Shown here one piece after another: positions 56,197 to 63,944 of a stretch of 64,000 nucleotides of DNA. Numbering within the stretch: the stretch's first letter is position 1; every line of letters begins with the position of its first letter. The DNA comes from Mycobacterium sp. MBM (GTDB lineage Bacteria; Actinomycetota; Actinomycetes; Mycobacteriales; Mycobacteriaceae), in contig JAKJHY010000023.1 of assembly GCA_021648845.1 (NCBI GenBank), positions 28,357 through 92,356 on the forward strand, written 5' to 3'. The notes beneath the pieces were generated by a model. That model saw only the letters and a program-made list of their open reading frames with translations. It made no database searches and was not told where the DNA came from. The position numbers and the translations under genes are program-made.

Positions 56197-57576
56197 TCAG
56201 TGGACCCGGACGATGATCTCGGAGTGGCCCAGCCGGATCACGTCACCGTCGGCGAGCTGCCACTCCTGCACCGGCGCATTGTTCACCGTGGTGCCGTTGG
56301 TGGAGTTCAGATCCGACAGCAGGGCGACCTGGCCGTCCCAGCGAATTTCCAGGTGACGGCGGGACACCCCGGTGTCGGGCAGCCGGAACTGGGCGTCCTG
56401 GCCGCGGCCGATCACGTTCGCGCCTTCGCGCAGCTGGTAGGTGCGGCCGCTGCCGTCGTCGAGCTGCAGGGTCACCGTCGCCGCGGCCCCGTAACCGCCG
56501 CCGTAGCCGGCGGGTGCCGCGGGCTGGGCGCCGTAGTCATAGCCGGCCGGTTCGCCGTAACCCTGGTCCGGGTAGCCGGGCTGCGCCGGGGGCTCGCCGT
56601 AGCGGCCGTAATCGGGTGCGGGCGGGGCCTGGGGTGCGGCGTAGTCGGCGCGGCCGTACTGCTGGCCGCCGTAGCCACCCTGGTCGGGATAGCCACCCTG
56701 ATCCGGGTAGCCGCCCTGGTCGGGGTAACCCGGCGCGGGCGGGGCGGGCGGGCGGCCGTAACCCTCGTCCTGGCGGGCCGGCGGGCGACCGTAGTCGTAG
56801 TCGCCGTAGCCCGGGGGCGGCCCGGCCGGCGGCTGGCCGTACCCGGGCGGCGGGGGCTGCTGGCGGTAACCCTGGTCGGGGTAGCCGGCCGGCGGCTGGC
56901 CGTATCCGGCGGGCGGGCGCTGCTCATAGGACGGCGGCGGGTAGCCCTGATCGGGGTAACCGCCGGCGGGTTCCTGCGGGTAGCCACCCTGGTCGGGGTA
57001 GCCGCCCTGGCGCGGCGGGTAGCCCTGGTCGGGGTAGCCGCCGCGGGCGTCTTCGTGCTGGCGGTACCGGTCGTCGTACTGGTCGTCGCCGGGCCGACCC
57101 TGTCCCTGGCCGCGGTAGCTCGGGTTGTCGGTCATCGCTGGTACTCCTGGTTCTGCGGTGGACGCACGGTCTTGTTCTGCTGGGGCGGGTTCGCGGTTGG
57201 TGGTGTCTGGGTTGACCGCTCCACGGGCGCGGAACTGTCCGGTGTGCAGGTTCGGCGATGGCGCAAACCTGACGACCACCTCACCATACGTTTGCCACCC
57301 CTGGTCATGGAGGAAACCCTCCAGGTGACGGGCGAACGTGGTTGATGTCCGGTCCGGGTCGGCGCTCACCTTGTGGTAATCGGCCTCACTGAGGGTAATG
57401 ACGTATTCGTTGGGCGCCAAAATACGGCCGCCGCCGACATCGCGCGCCCCGGCCTCCGCCTCGCGGCGCAGCAGCGCCTCGACCTCCTGCGGGACGATGG
57501 ACCCCCCGAAGACCCGGGCGAAAGCGTCGCCGACGGTCGATTCGAGGCGACGTTCGATACGGTCTGCCAGACCCAT
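56197..57576 (-). CDS. fhaA: FHA-domain protein FhaA
   Basis: 459 residues: N-terminal DUF3662 domain (about 1-125; DRIERRLESTVGDAFARVFG, LLAPNEYVIT-like strand, LHTGQFRARG), a disordered central region of Gly-Tyr-Pro-Asp-Gln-Gly repeats (about 180-345), and a C-terminal FHA domain (about 375-459; NVIGRGQDAQFRLPD, VSRRHLEIRW, LNSTNGTTVN). It binds the phosphorylated MurJ pseudokinase and CwlM. The ATG at 57574-57576 (MGLADRIERR) is chosen by homology; GGCGGTGAG precedes it. First gene of the fhaA-pknB operon. Confidence 0.95.
   Translation of the reverse strand: MGLADRIERRLESTVGDAFARVFGGSIVPQEVEALLRREAEAGARDVGGGRILAPNEYVITLSEADYHKVSADPDRTSTTFARHLEGFLHDQGWQTYGEVVVRFAPSPNLHTGQFRARGAVNPDTTNREPAPAEQDRASTAEPGVPAMTDNPSYRGQGQGRPGDDQYDDRYRQHEDARGGYPDQGYPPRQGGYPDQGGYPQEPAGGYPDQGYPPPSYEQRPPAGYGQPPAGYPDQGYRQQPPPPGYGQPPAGPPPGYGDYDYGRPPARQDEGYGRPPAPPAPGYPDQGGYPDQGGYPDQGGYGGQQYGRADYAAPQAPPAPDYGRYGEPPAQPGYPDQGYGEPAGYDYGAQPAAPAGYGGGYGAAATVTLQLDDGSGRTYQLREGANVIGRGQDAQFRLPDTGVSRRHLEIRWDGQVALLSDLNSTNGTTVNNAPVQEWQLADGDVIRLGHSEIIVRVH
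56542..57039 (-). repeat. GYPDQG-type repeat tract in fhaA
   Basis: About ten copies of a Gly-Tyr-Pro-Asp-Gln-Gly unit plus related Tyr/Pro/Gly-rich variants; at DNA level the units are 18-27 bases and nearly identical in places (for example around 56690-56725). Other mycobacterial FhaA proteins have the same type of tract. Confidence 0.85.
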
Positions 57577-57827
57577 CTCACCGCCCCGTCCTGTCCGTCG
57601 CACTGTTGTCGGTTATCGCGCCGCGTGTCGCTCTGGCCACACTGCTCACAGGCATGTTATCGGCCTATCAGGCGAAAGCGTGACCAACAGATCTCTGAGA
57701 ATCGGATAGCGCCTGCTCAGGGCGCTGCGCTCATTTGCGTTCTCATGCTCTGGCCGTTTCGGCGGCGGCGATGTTTCCGCGCGCCGGCGGGGGAGACGGG
57801 CACAAAATCGTCGGGCTCGGGAACGGT

Positions 57828-57857
57828 TTGGGTCCGGTGGGCCCGCGGTGATACTGT
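57828..57857 (+). promoter_or_regulatory. Candidate promoter of tRNA-Leu
   Basis: TTGGGT (57828-57833), an 18-base spacer and TACTGT (57852-57857); predicted start about 7 bases before the mature tRNA. Confidence 0.5.
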
Positions 57858-57870
57858 TGCGCGGTCATTC

Positions 57871-57953
57871 GGGCGAGTGGCGGAATGGCAGACGCGCTGG
57901 CTTCAGGTGCCAGTGTCCTTCGGGACGTGGGGGTTCAAGTCCCCCTTCGCCCA
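57871..57953 (+). tRNA. leuT: tRNA-Leu(CAG)
   Basis: 83 bases with a long variable arm (TGTCCTTCGGGACG), anticodon CAG in a TTCAGGT loop within stem CTGGC/GCCAG, and T-arm GGGGTTCAAGTCCCC. The acceptor GGGCGAG pairs with TTCGCCC. It matches leuT beside fhaA in M. tuberculosis. The sequence to its right departs from core composition, so its 3' end is a candidate attachment site. Confidence 0.97.
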
Positions 57954-57979
57954 CAAAGAGCGGTTCTACGAACTGCAGG

Positions 57980-58019
57980 CACAAAGGTCACGAACTCATT
58001 TGGGTTCGTGACCTTTGTG
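57980..58019 (+). terminator. 16-base perfect inverted repeat after tRNA-Leu
   Basis: Arms 57980-57995 (CACAAAGGTCACGAAC) and 58004-58019 with an 8-base loop, followed by TTTGGGT. Most likely the tRNA-Leu terminator; it could also be part of an integration or boundary element because the composition shift begins here. Confidence 0.7.
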
Positions 58020-58326
58020 TTTGGGTAGATTGATCAGTAGGGGCAATGTTTTCGACGGCGCCCATGACTTCCTCTGGCGACTCTCTGAGCACCGAGTCAC
58101 TCACCGCCGTTGGCTTAAAAGGTGGCGGGCCGGCGACCCGCCCTGCTTGGTGGTGGCCGCGAAAGCGTCAAAATCGCCCGCCGGAGAGGCGCCCTGGATA
58201 CCCCAACGAATCAGCGAAGGTAGGCCGGTGTTGGCTTGTGACCCATTGGAATTCAGCCGGCAGCCCTCGTAGCACGGCGCTGATTAGACGGCTGGCGGGG
58301 ACGCGCTGCCGCTTGCCTGCGGTGCC
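58020..58326. other. Non-coding or decayed stretch left of the XRE gene
   Basis: 307 bases. I find no reading frame with good coding character; several short open frames exist but none resembles a known protein. It contains a GC-rich inverted element near 58120-58145 (GGCGGGCCGGCGACCCGCC). It could be remnants of an older insertion. Confidence 0.5.
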
Positions 58327-58632
58327 CTATTCGACCTCAGTTCCGTTTGCGAACAGCGCGGCCGCGAGCTGCGCAGACGGAGTCGATCCGAGTAGGGCTT
58401 CGATGGAGTCCAATTCGTAGGTCCGCATCAGCGAAAGGAGTGTCCGGAGGCTCGGGTTGGGCACGGCCTTTTTCTCGAGCGCCGCCAGGGCTCCTCGGGT
58501 AATTCGAGCCTTGGACGCCGCCTGCTCTTGTGTCAGCCCGATCGCCTGCCTGTGCGCACGGAGGGTATGACCGAGATGAATAGTTGACTGAACATCGCTG
58601 ACCACTCGAAGCCGGGCACTTTGCGTGGCCAT
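58327..58632 (-). CDS. XRE-family helix-turn-helix regulator
   Basis: 101 residues with a Cro/CI-type helix-turn-helix at about 20-78: LGHTLRAHRQAIGLTQEQAA, SKARITRGALAALEKKAV, then NPSLRTLLSLMRTYELDSI. Such proteins are operon repressors or antitoxins (HipB-like). No toxin follows it downstream (leftward). It is divergent from the two small ORFs and large operon at 58.7-63.8 kb, so it may repress them. TCTA and TAGA half-sites at 58651-58654 and 58662-58665 lie in the shared upstream gap, a weak operator candidate. Confidence 0.82.
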   Translation of the reverse strand: MATQSARLRVVSDVQSTIHLGHTLRAHRQAIGLTQEQAASKARITRGALAALEKKAVPNPSLRTLLSLMRTYELDSIEALLGSTPSAQLAAALFANGTEVE

Positions 58633-58669
58633 GGGGCGCGCCTAAGCTTGTCTAACAGGGATAGATGCG

Positions 58670-58930
58670 ATGATTACGAGCATGACTCATCCTGTGCTTG
58701 TGGGGTCAACCATGCATAGTAGACCGTGCCTAGTTGGCTATGCCTCCGATGGGAAAAGTGCGCGATCACACTTCGGCCGGCCCTGCGCGACCGCCTTTAC
58801 TTTCCGTGTTCAGAGTCCCGAGGGTCTTCGCCAGTTCCCTCCGCGGGTCCCGGAGGTGCTTGCTAATCTCAGGCCAAGCCGGACGGTGGCCTTAGAACAC
58901 CCCGACGCAGTGTGTGGTCGGCATCGATGA
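58670..58930 (+). CDS. Small hypothetical ORF, coupled to the next ORF
   Basis: 86 codons from ATG 58670 (other ATG at 58682). No recognised domain or signal peptide; three cysteines and several Pro/Arg residues (SPEGLRQFPPRVPEVLANL). Its TGA stop overlaps an ATG at 58927 in the ATGA fashion, which suggests real translation of both, but third-position composition is weak, so it may be non-coding leader. Confidence 0.28.
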   Translation: MITSMTHPVLVGSTMHSRPCLVGYASDGKSARSHFGRPCATAFTFRVQSPEGLRQFPPRVPEVLANLRPSRTVALEHPDAVCGRHR

Positions 58931-59151
58931 GGGGGCAGGACGAGATGCGTGTTCTTGACGCGAATTGCTCGAAGGAGCAAGCGGGCGTGCTTAGCGTTGC
59001 AAGTCATGATGCACCGTCAGGCAACGATGCCCATGGCGTAGTTGGATCAAAGGGCTGCATCGGGTGCCTTGTTGATGGGTTCGAGCACACCTGTGGCTTC
59101 TCTAGCGGGCATTTGGTCCCATCGCGCTGGTTCCGCGATCGTCGGTACTAG
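58927..59151 (+). CDS. Small cysteine-containing hypothetical ORF
   Basis: 74 residues from ATG 58927, or 68 from the ATG at 58945, which has CAGGACGAG just before it. The C-terminal part has a CxxC (GSKGCIGCLVDG) and another Cys eight residues on (EHTCGF), then a basic, aromatic tail SRWFRDRRY. It ends 33 bases before the HAD-PRTase gene. It could be a metal-binding small protein, a peptide substrate of the operon, or spurious; no family is recognised. Confidence 0.32.
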   Translation: MRGQDEMRVLDANCSKEQAGVLSVASHDAPSGNDAHGVVGSKGCIGCLVDGFEHTCGFSSGHLVPSRWFRDRRY

Positions 59152-59184
59152 ACCACGGCACTACGTAGCGGGCTCGGGTTACCG

Positions 59185-61668
59185 ATGGTGCTGACCGCTG
59201 CCGAGCAGTCGAGCTGGGTAAATGAGGCAGCGCTATATAAGGGCATTGTCGATGGCAGCCTCAAGGAGCCCCTCGAAGCTGCGCTTAAGGCGTTTTATCT
59301 CGCTGTGGCATTCGATATCGACGGAACGCTGACAAAGCCGGGTAGCGCCGACCTGGATCCCGCCATGTGCGCGATTGTGGCCCGGTTGTTGCGCCGCGGC
59401 TGCCACGTGTGGTTAGTCACCGGCCGCGGCTCCGCCGGAGCACGAAAGGCAATACGGCAACTGCTCGAATCAACTGATCTGCTGCCCATCGAATGTGCTC
59501 GGCTTCGCTGCATCGCACACAACGGCGCTGCTGTCTTCGAGGCGAATCCAACTGTTCCAGAAGAGCAGTTGTTTGACGTGTCTCGCCCGCTGATTCCTGC
59601 ATTCGATCGGGCCGCTGAACTGAAAGAGGATGTCGCCAAGGCGTTGGCAGAATCCGCAATTTACCCGGAAACGACGACCCTCGAACCTGGTCGAGTGGAC
59701 GAGGCGTGTGGCTTGAGGATTGTGTTCAGGGACCTTGAGATCCGAGACGGTGCTGTCGGAGTTCTGGTCCCAATAGTCGAGCGATATGGTGATGCGCTCA
59801 AGCTACGGACCGGCGTTTATCAGGACGTGTACACGATCGATGTCACGGTTGCCGACAAAGCGCTTGCAGTTCGACTCCTTGCTGAGGATCATCGGCTGGA
59901 TCCGACGCGTGTGCTTTGCATCGGCGACCAAGGTGGCTTGGATGGGAACGACGGAACATTCTTAGCCGGTGCCACCGGTTTTTCTGTCGGTACGATTAGC
60001 AACAGTCCTTCGGGATGCTTCCCCGTCGTTTCTGCGGACGGCGGAATTCTAGATGGCGCCGCGGCGACGCAGCGCCTGCTGGACGCTCTGTGCGTCGGCG
60101 CCCCACTTCGCATGAAGGTTGACCCCGGCAGCGACGCTGCGAGCGCAGAGCTACAACGGCTGCTGAATTTCGAGAGGGCTGCGGTCAGAAGGGCCGGCGT
60201 TGAGACCAGGTCGATCGAGCGACAGCTCAGCCTTCGCGTTGCCCAACTCATCGCACATGATCCTGGTGACGGCGACTACAGCATTACCGTTCGCGACTTG
60301 TTTGACCCACATAGCGGTGGTGTGCGAATCCGAGACTGGGAATTGCAAGATCTGAGTAATTGCCCCGCGGTGCGCAACTTATTCGGATTTGATGCCCTGA
60401 CCAGATCGTCAACCGACGACGACGGACCCCATCGGTGTATGTATACCGACAGCGGCGTGCTGCTGAGGGGACCCGACTACTACATGAACCTCACGGACCG
60501 AAAATCTGCTGCGGCTGTGCCGGATTTTCTTGAGCGAGCTGCGTCGTTCACCGACGTGGCACTCACAGCAATTGACGAGCTGATTGGTCTTCGGCCCACG
60601 CCCGTCCTAGTGAAGGTCGCCCTCGCGGTTATGGACAATATCCGCGATACATTGCTTCAACTGCTCAACGTTGCATTGTTCGTAGCGCAGCCTCCCGGTG
60701 CCGTTCAGGAGGACGACGAGGTAGCTGTCGGAAGCCTCGGAGCAATTGCCGCTCAACACATTCGCAGGTACGTCGATTTCCTCCTTGAACCGCACAGTCC
60801 GTGGTCCGCCACTTTGACCGCCTGTCGGGGGCCCATCGAACGCCTTCAATCTTGGATCGCCGACAACGGAAGCCAGTTGTCCCGGCGAGTCGCTGAGCGA
60901 TCCGAGCAACCCGAGTGGAGCGCGGGTGACAAGAAAGATATCTTTCGTTGGCGCGAAGCCGACTATATTGTTCAAAATCTGTCGGCCGTGGTCATAGGCT
61001 TGCGCGCAATGGCGGAGCGTCGCGCAGAATCGAATAGCCTCCCAATACTTGCGGTGGGTATTCAGTACGGTGGTCTCGAGCTACCACTTCTCGCTGCGGC
61101 GCTGGGCAGGCGATTTGGGCTGATTCTCGTTCCGGCGGTCATGCGAATTAGCATGTACGGCAATCGCGAACAAGGCGATGAAGCTCGGGAGGATCTCGAT
61201 GGATGGGTCGCGGCAGCGGACCCCGATCTGTTCCCGGTGACCGTTCTCGACGACGCGGGAGGAGCCGCTGATGGCGAACACCTTCCCCATGATGTGGTCC
61301 TGTTCGACGACAGCTGCACTACCGGCACGTCCGTGCAAGCCGCTCGTGACATGCTGGTCCGGCGGGGTCACGATGTACGCGGCGTGGTCATCGTGCGTTT
61401 CCCCGGTGCAAATCGTTTCGCTCACATGGCCTTGCCCGCTCATGGACTACTGGATCTTGACCTGGCGCATAACTTCGTGCAAGGACTTGTCGGTCCATCC
61501 CCGTACAGTCGCCTTGTGGTGCCCCACCCGGACAAGCGGTATTGGTACGAGGATGAGAACGGTGTCTTCGACAAGGCTAAATTTCGGATACGTCTCCTCC
61601 TCCACAAGAACTCCCCGAACAAGTACGCAATGCCTGATGCACATGCGTGGGGTAGCGCCGGGGACTGA
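59185..61668 (+). CDS. HAD-type phosphatase fused to a phosphoribosyltransferase
   Basis: 827 residues. Residues about 38-300 form a Cof/HAD-IIB-like hydrolase: nucleophile motif AFDIDGTLT (Asp44, Asp46), VTGRG (78-82), a lysine at 225, and the acidic motif IGDQGGLDGNDGTFLAG (about 246-262). Residues about 300-570 are helical and unassigned. Residues about 575-790 form a type I phosphoribosyltransferase fold with the PRPP loop VVLFDDSCTTGTSVQAA (704-720). No membrane or signal segment. It is the first gene of a pair, overlapping the next by one base (TGATG). Codon use is less G/C-biased than in core genes. The start has no clear Shine-Dalgarno. Substrate unknown; sugar-phosphate or nucleotide metabolism is inferred. 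Confidence 0.8.
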   Translation: MVLTAAEQSSWVNEAALYKGIVDGSLKEPLEAALKAFYLAVAFDIDGTLTKPGSADLDPAMCAIVARLLRRGCHVWLVTGRGSAGARKAIRQLLESTDLLPIECARLRCIAHNGAAVFEANPTVPEEQLFDVSRPLIPAFDRAAELKEDVAKALAESAIYPETTTLEPGRVDEACGLRIVFRDLEIRDGAVGVLVPIVERYGDALKLRTGVYQDVYTIDVTVADKALAVRLLAEDHRLDPTRVLCIGDQGGLDGNDGTFLAGATGFSVGTISNSPSGCFPVVSADGGILDGAAATQRLLDALCVGAPLRMKVDPGSDAASAELQRLLNFERAAVRRAGVETRSIERQLSLRVAQLIAHDPGDGDYSITVRDLFDPHSGGVRIRDWELQDLSNCPAVRNLFGFDALTRSSTDDDGPHRCMYTDSGVLLRGPDYYMNLTDRKSAAAVPDFLERAASFTDVALTAIDELIGLRPTPVLVKVALAVMDNIRDTLLQLLNVALFVAQPPGAVQEDDEVAVGSLGAIAAQHIRRYVDFLLEPHSPWSATLTACRGPIERLQSWIADNGSQLSRRVAERSEQPEWSAGDKKDIFRWREADYIVQNLSAVVIGLRAMAERRAESNSLPILAVGIQYGGLELPLLAAALGRRFGLILVPAVMRISMYGNREQGDEAREDLDGWVAAADPDLFPVTVLDDAGGAADGEHLPHDVVLFDDSCTTGTSVQAARDMLVRRGHDVRGVVIVRFPGANRFAHMALPAHGLLDLDLAHNFVQGLVGPSPYSRLVVPHPDKRYWYEDENGVFDKAKFRIRLLLHKNSPNKYAMPDAHAWGSAGD

Positions 61669-63842
61669 TGAGAACTGCATCTCCGCTAAGCGTAGTCGGA
61701 TACGGGGAAGTCATCCTCGACTACATATGGCGGCCGACCGACGACGGCGGTGTAATCTCTGAAATCCGCGGTGGAGGTTCAGTTTCCAACATCCTGGCCA
61801 ACCTTGCGCAGCTAGGGTGGAGAGCAGGCATCGAGGGAGTTGCGGCGCAAGACCCAGCTGGTCGGTTCGCGGTTGACGATCTAGCTAGTCTGGGGGTCGA
61901 GACTGCCAAGGTACGGTTTCAGCCGCGTCGACGAACACGACTGATCTTCGAGACTCTCGGCGCCGACGATGGCCGACAAGTCGGCGGAACTATGCATGCG
62001 TTCACCACGAAGTGCCCTGTATGCGCACAGAGGGTTGAAACGCGCCAGCGGCCGTCATTGACGTACTCACCCGAGTCGGGCACAACGAGTAGCTGGGCGG
62101 TTTACGACAACCTCACACGTAACCGCGTCGAGCACGCGCGGAGCGTGAGGAACACCGGTGCCCGTACTGTTCTCGACCTCGGTGCTGTCAGCCATCTCCG
62201 CTATCAACCAACTGCCCTAATAATCTCGCAGCTACGAGAGTTCGATTTAGTGTTCTTGAATCAGCGAGTTGCGACTAGCTTGGCTCGCCGTATCGGGGTC
62301 CCCGCCGACCGCCTACCGTTGTTGTTTACAAACACCGTCGTCGTAACAACGCAGGGGCCGCACGGAGCACTAATTTCGGACGCGGCTGGCTTTGCCGAGA
62401 GGATTCCCGCCCCTAATGTCGCTTTGTTAGGGGATGATTCGGGCGCCGGAGATGCGCTGTGCAGCTACACGCTTGATTATCTTGCGAGGACGGACTTTGG
62501 CTCGCTGAAAGCGGCAGACGTTGCGACCGCAATCGGGCGCGTTCAAAAATTTGTAGTTCCCGTGCTTGAGCAAATTGGCGCGCGCGGTCACCTACCCCCA
62601 CCTCCGCCAAACCCGGCATTCGGGCAGCTTCGCGGAAGGCGGGTGAAAGAGCTGATTTCGGAATCGCTGGCAAACGAACACTGTGCACTTTGCCTGCTTC
62701 CGATGGTCGAGGCGAGGGCCTCAGTGGAGTCGCGGGACGCGATTGTGGCGCCAGATAAACCACCTACTGAAAGAGTCTCTAAGCCAGGTTCGCGCCACAA
62801 CACTGCCTTTATGCTAGCCCGGATTCTATCGGTGGCCGAGCATCGAAGCGCCGTCGACCGCGCCGCTGAGATATTGGAAGTACCTGGTACCGTGCACGTC
62901 GTTGGATCGGGAGGGTCCCTTCCAGCGGCAATCTTCATAAGCGACCTACTGAACTCGCGCGGGCGTATGGCGGTGGCGCTGACTCCGGGCGAGTACGTGG
63001 CCGGCGCGGCACGCTCCGACACCGTGATCGCTGTCAGCTACAGCGGTGCGTCGCCCGATATCCGCCACGTCATTCGAGCGGCGAAGCAACGCGGTGTCAA
63101 TCGCATAGTGCTTCTCACTGGCGCGAATAAGGCGCAAGTCTCCGATGAGCTGCGTCCACTCAGCGAGGATCTCGTTTTATCGTACGGTCCAGCGAATCGA
63201 GTAAGAGGCGGTCGTATCCGAGGGCGCGAGCGTGGGTTTGTATCTATTGCCGGAACCGTCGCACCCTGTATTCCCTGGCTAGTCGCGTCGAGCGGAGTTA
63301 GTGCCGCAGTTGACCTAGCGGCGCGTGTCCGCGAAGGTGAAATGCACGCGGTTCAAGTCGCTAAAGCGCTTGCTGCCCCGGCGGCCTTATCGGGTCGACT
63401 GAATGTTGTGTACGGTCCCGGTGCACTGGCTTCGGCCCGCGACGTAGAAAGCAAATTTACGGAGAGTGGACTCCCAGCAGTTACTCTCCACGAACAGAAG
63501 GACCTTAGCCACGGACGGTTCGTGACCGTCTTGCAGCCGCCTGCCTATAAATCTGCCGCCAGCTGCACGATCGAAGCCCCCTTATCACCAGTTCTTTTGC
63601 TTGCGGTGGGGCCGCCGTCAAATTATCAATCGGCTCTTCTCGGCGCCATCCACACTGAAGGCGTATTCGCCGCCGAGATTCGCTCTCATGCAGTCGATCT
63701 CGTAGCGCCACTTGAACTGCTCACGCTAGTCCAGTTCTTCAGTCAGGTGTTCGGCGACGCTCTAGACGTCGATATATCGCGTCCGAGGCGAATACCGGAG
63801 GCCGGGTTGCGCCTATATCGCTGGCGAGAACTTGACCGCTAA
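61668..63842 (+). CDS. PfkB sugar kinase fused to a double-SIS domain, with two CxxC motifs
   Basis: 724 residues. Residues about 5-305 are a PfkB/ribokinase domain: EIRGGGSVSNILANLAQLG near the N-terminus and LLGDDSGAGDALCSY with the catalytic Asp at 262. A CPVC (116-119) sits within the kinase lid region and a CALC (339-342) just after the kinase; they may bind one metal ion. Residues about 375-724 resemble a GlmS/AgaS-type tandem SIS sugar-phosphate isomerase: VVGSGGSLPAAIF (411-423), VSYSGASPD (456-464), and a second-SIS element EQKDLSHGRFV (609-619). TTA leucine codons occur several times, unusual in this genome. It begins inside the upstream stop codon. Function unknown. Confidence 0.8.
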   Translation: MRTASPLSVVGYGEVILDYIWRPTDDGGVISEIRGGGSVSNILANLAQLGWRAGIEGVAAQDPAGRFAVDDLASLGVETAKVRFQPRRRTRLIFETLGADDGRQVGGTMHAFTTKCPVCAQRVETRQRPSLTYSPESGTTSSWAVYDNLTRNRVEHARSVRNTGARTVLDLGAVSHLRYQPTALIISQLREFDLVFLNQRVATSLARRIGVPADRLPLLFTNTVVVTTQGPHGALISDAAGFAERIPAPNVALLGDDSGAGDALCSYTLDYLARTDFGSLKAADVATAIGRVQKFVVPVLEQIGARGHLPPPPPNPAFGQLRGRRVKELISESLANEHCALCLLPMVEARASVESRDAIVAPDKPPTERVSKPGSRHNTAFMLARILSVAEHRSAVDRAAEILEVPGTVHVVGSGGSLPAAIFISDLLNSRGRMAVALTPGEYVAGAARSDTVIAVSYSGASPDIRHVIRAAKQRGVNRIVLLTGANKAQVSDELRPLSEDLVLSYGPANRVRGGRIRGRERGFVSIAGTVAPCIPWLVASSGVSAAVDLAARVREGEMHAVQVAKALAAPAALSGRLNVVYGPGALASARDVESKFTESGLPAVTLHEQKDLSHGRFVTVLQPPAYKSAASCTIEAPLSPVLLLAVGPPSNYQSALLGAIHTEGVFAAEIRSHAVDLVAPLELLTLVQFFSQVFGDALDVDISRPRRIPEAGLRLYRWRELDR

Positions 63843-63944
63843 TCGGACCCGCCGCCGCCAGAGCGCTTTCGCGACGGCTAACCCGGTGCGGTCGCTTCAG
63901 CTGTGGCGACTGGCTGGGCCAGTACCTGAGTTCGGACATTTGGT

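Noticed and set aside
57980..58019. CRISPR-like palindromic repeat
   Set aside because: Only one copy of the inverted repeat is present, with no spacers; it reads as a terminator hairpin.
58046..58420. 124-codon plus-strand frame left of and over the XRE gene
   Set aside because: It overlaps most of the start of nothing known, is Pro/Arg/Ser-rich, lacks a ribosome-binding site and runs antisense into a clear helix-turn-helix gene.
59185..63842. Retron-type phosphoribosyltransferase effector or Ter-system module
   Set aside because: No reverse transcriptase, msr/msd-like region, TerD/TerC or ATP-grasp gene is in view, so assignment to those systems is not supported.
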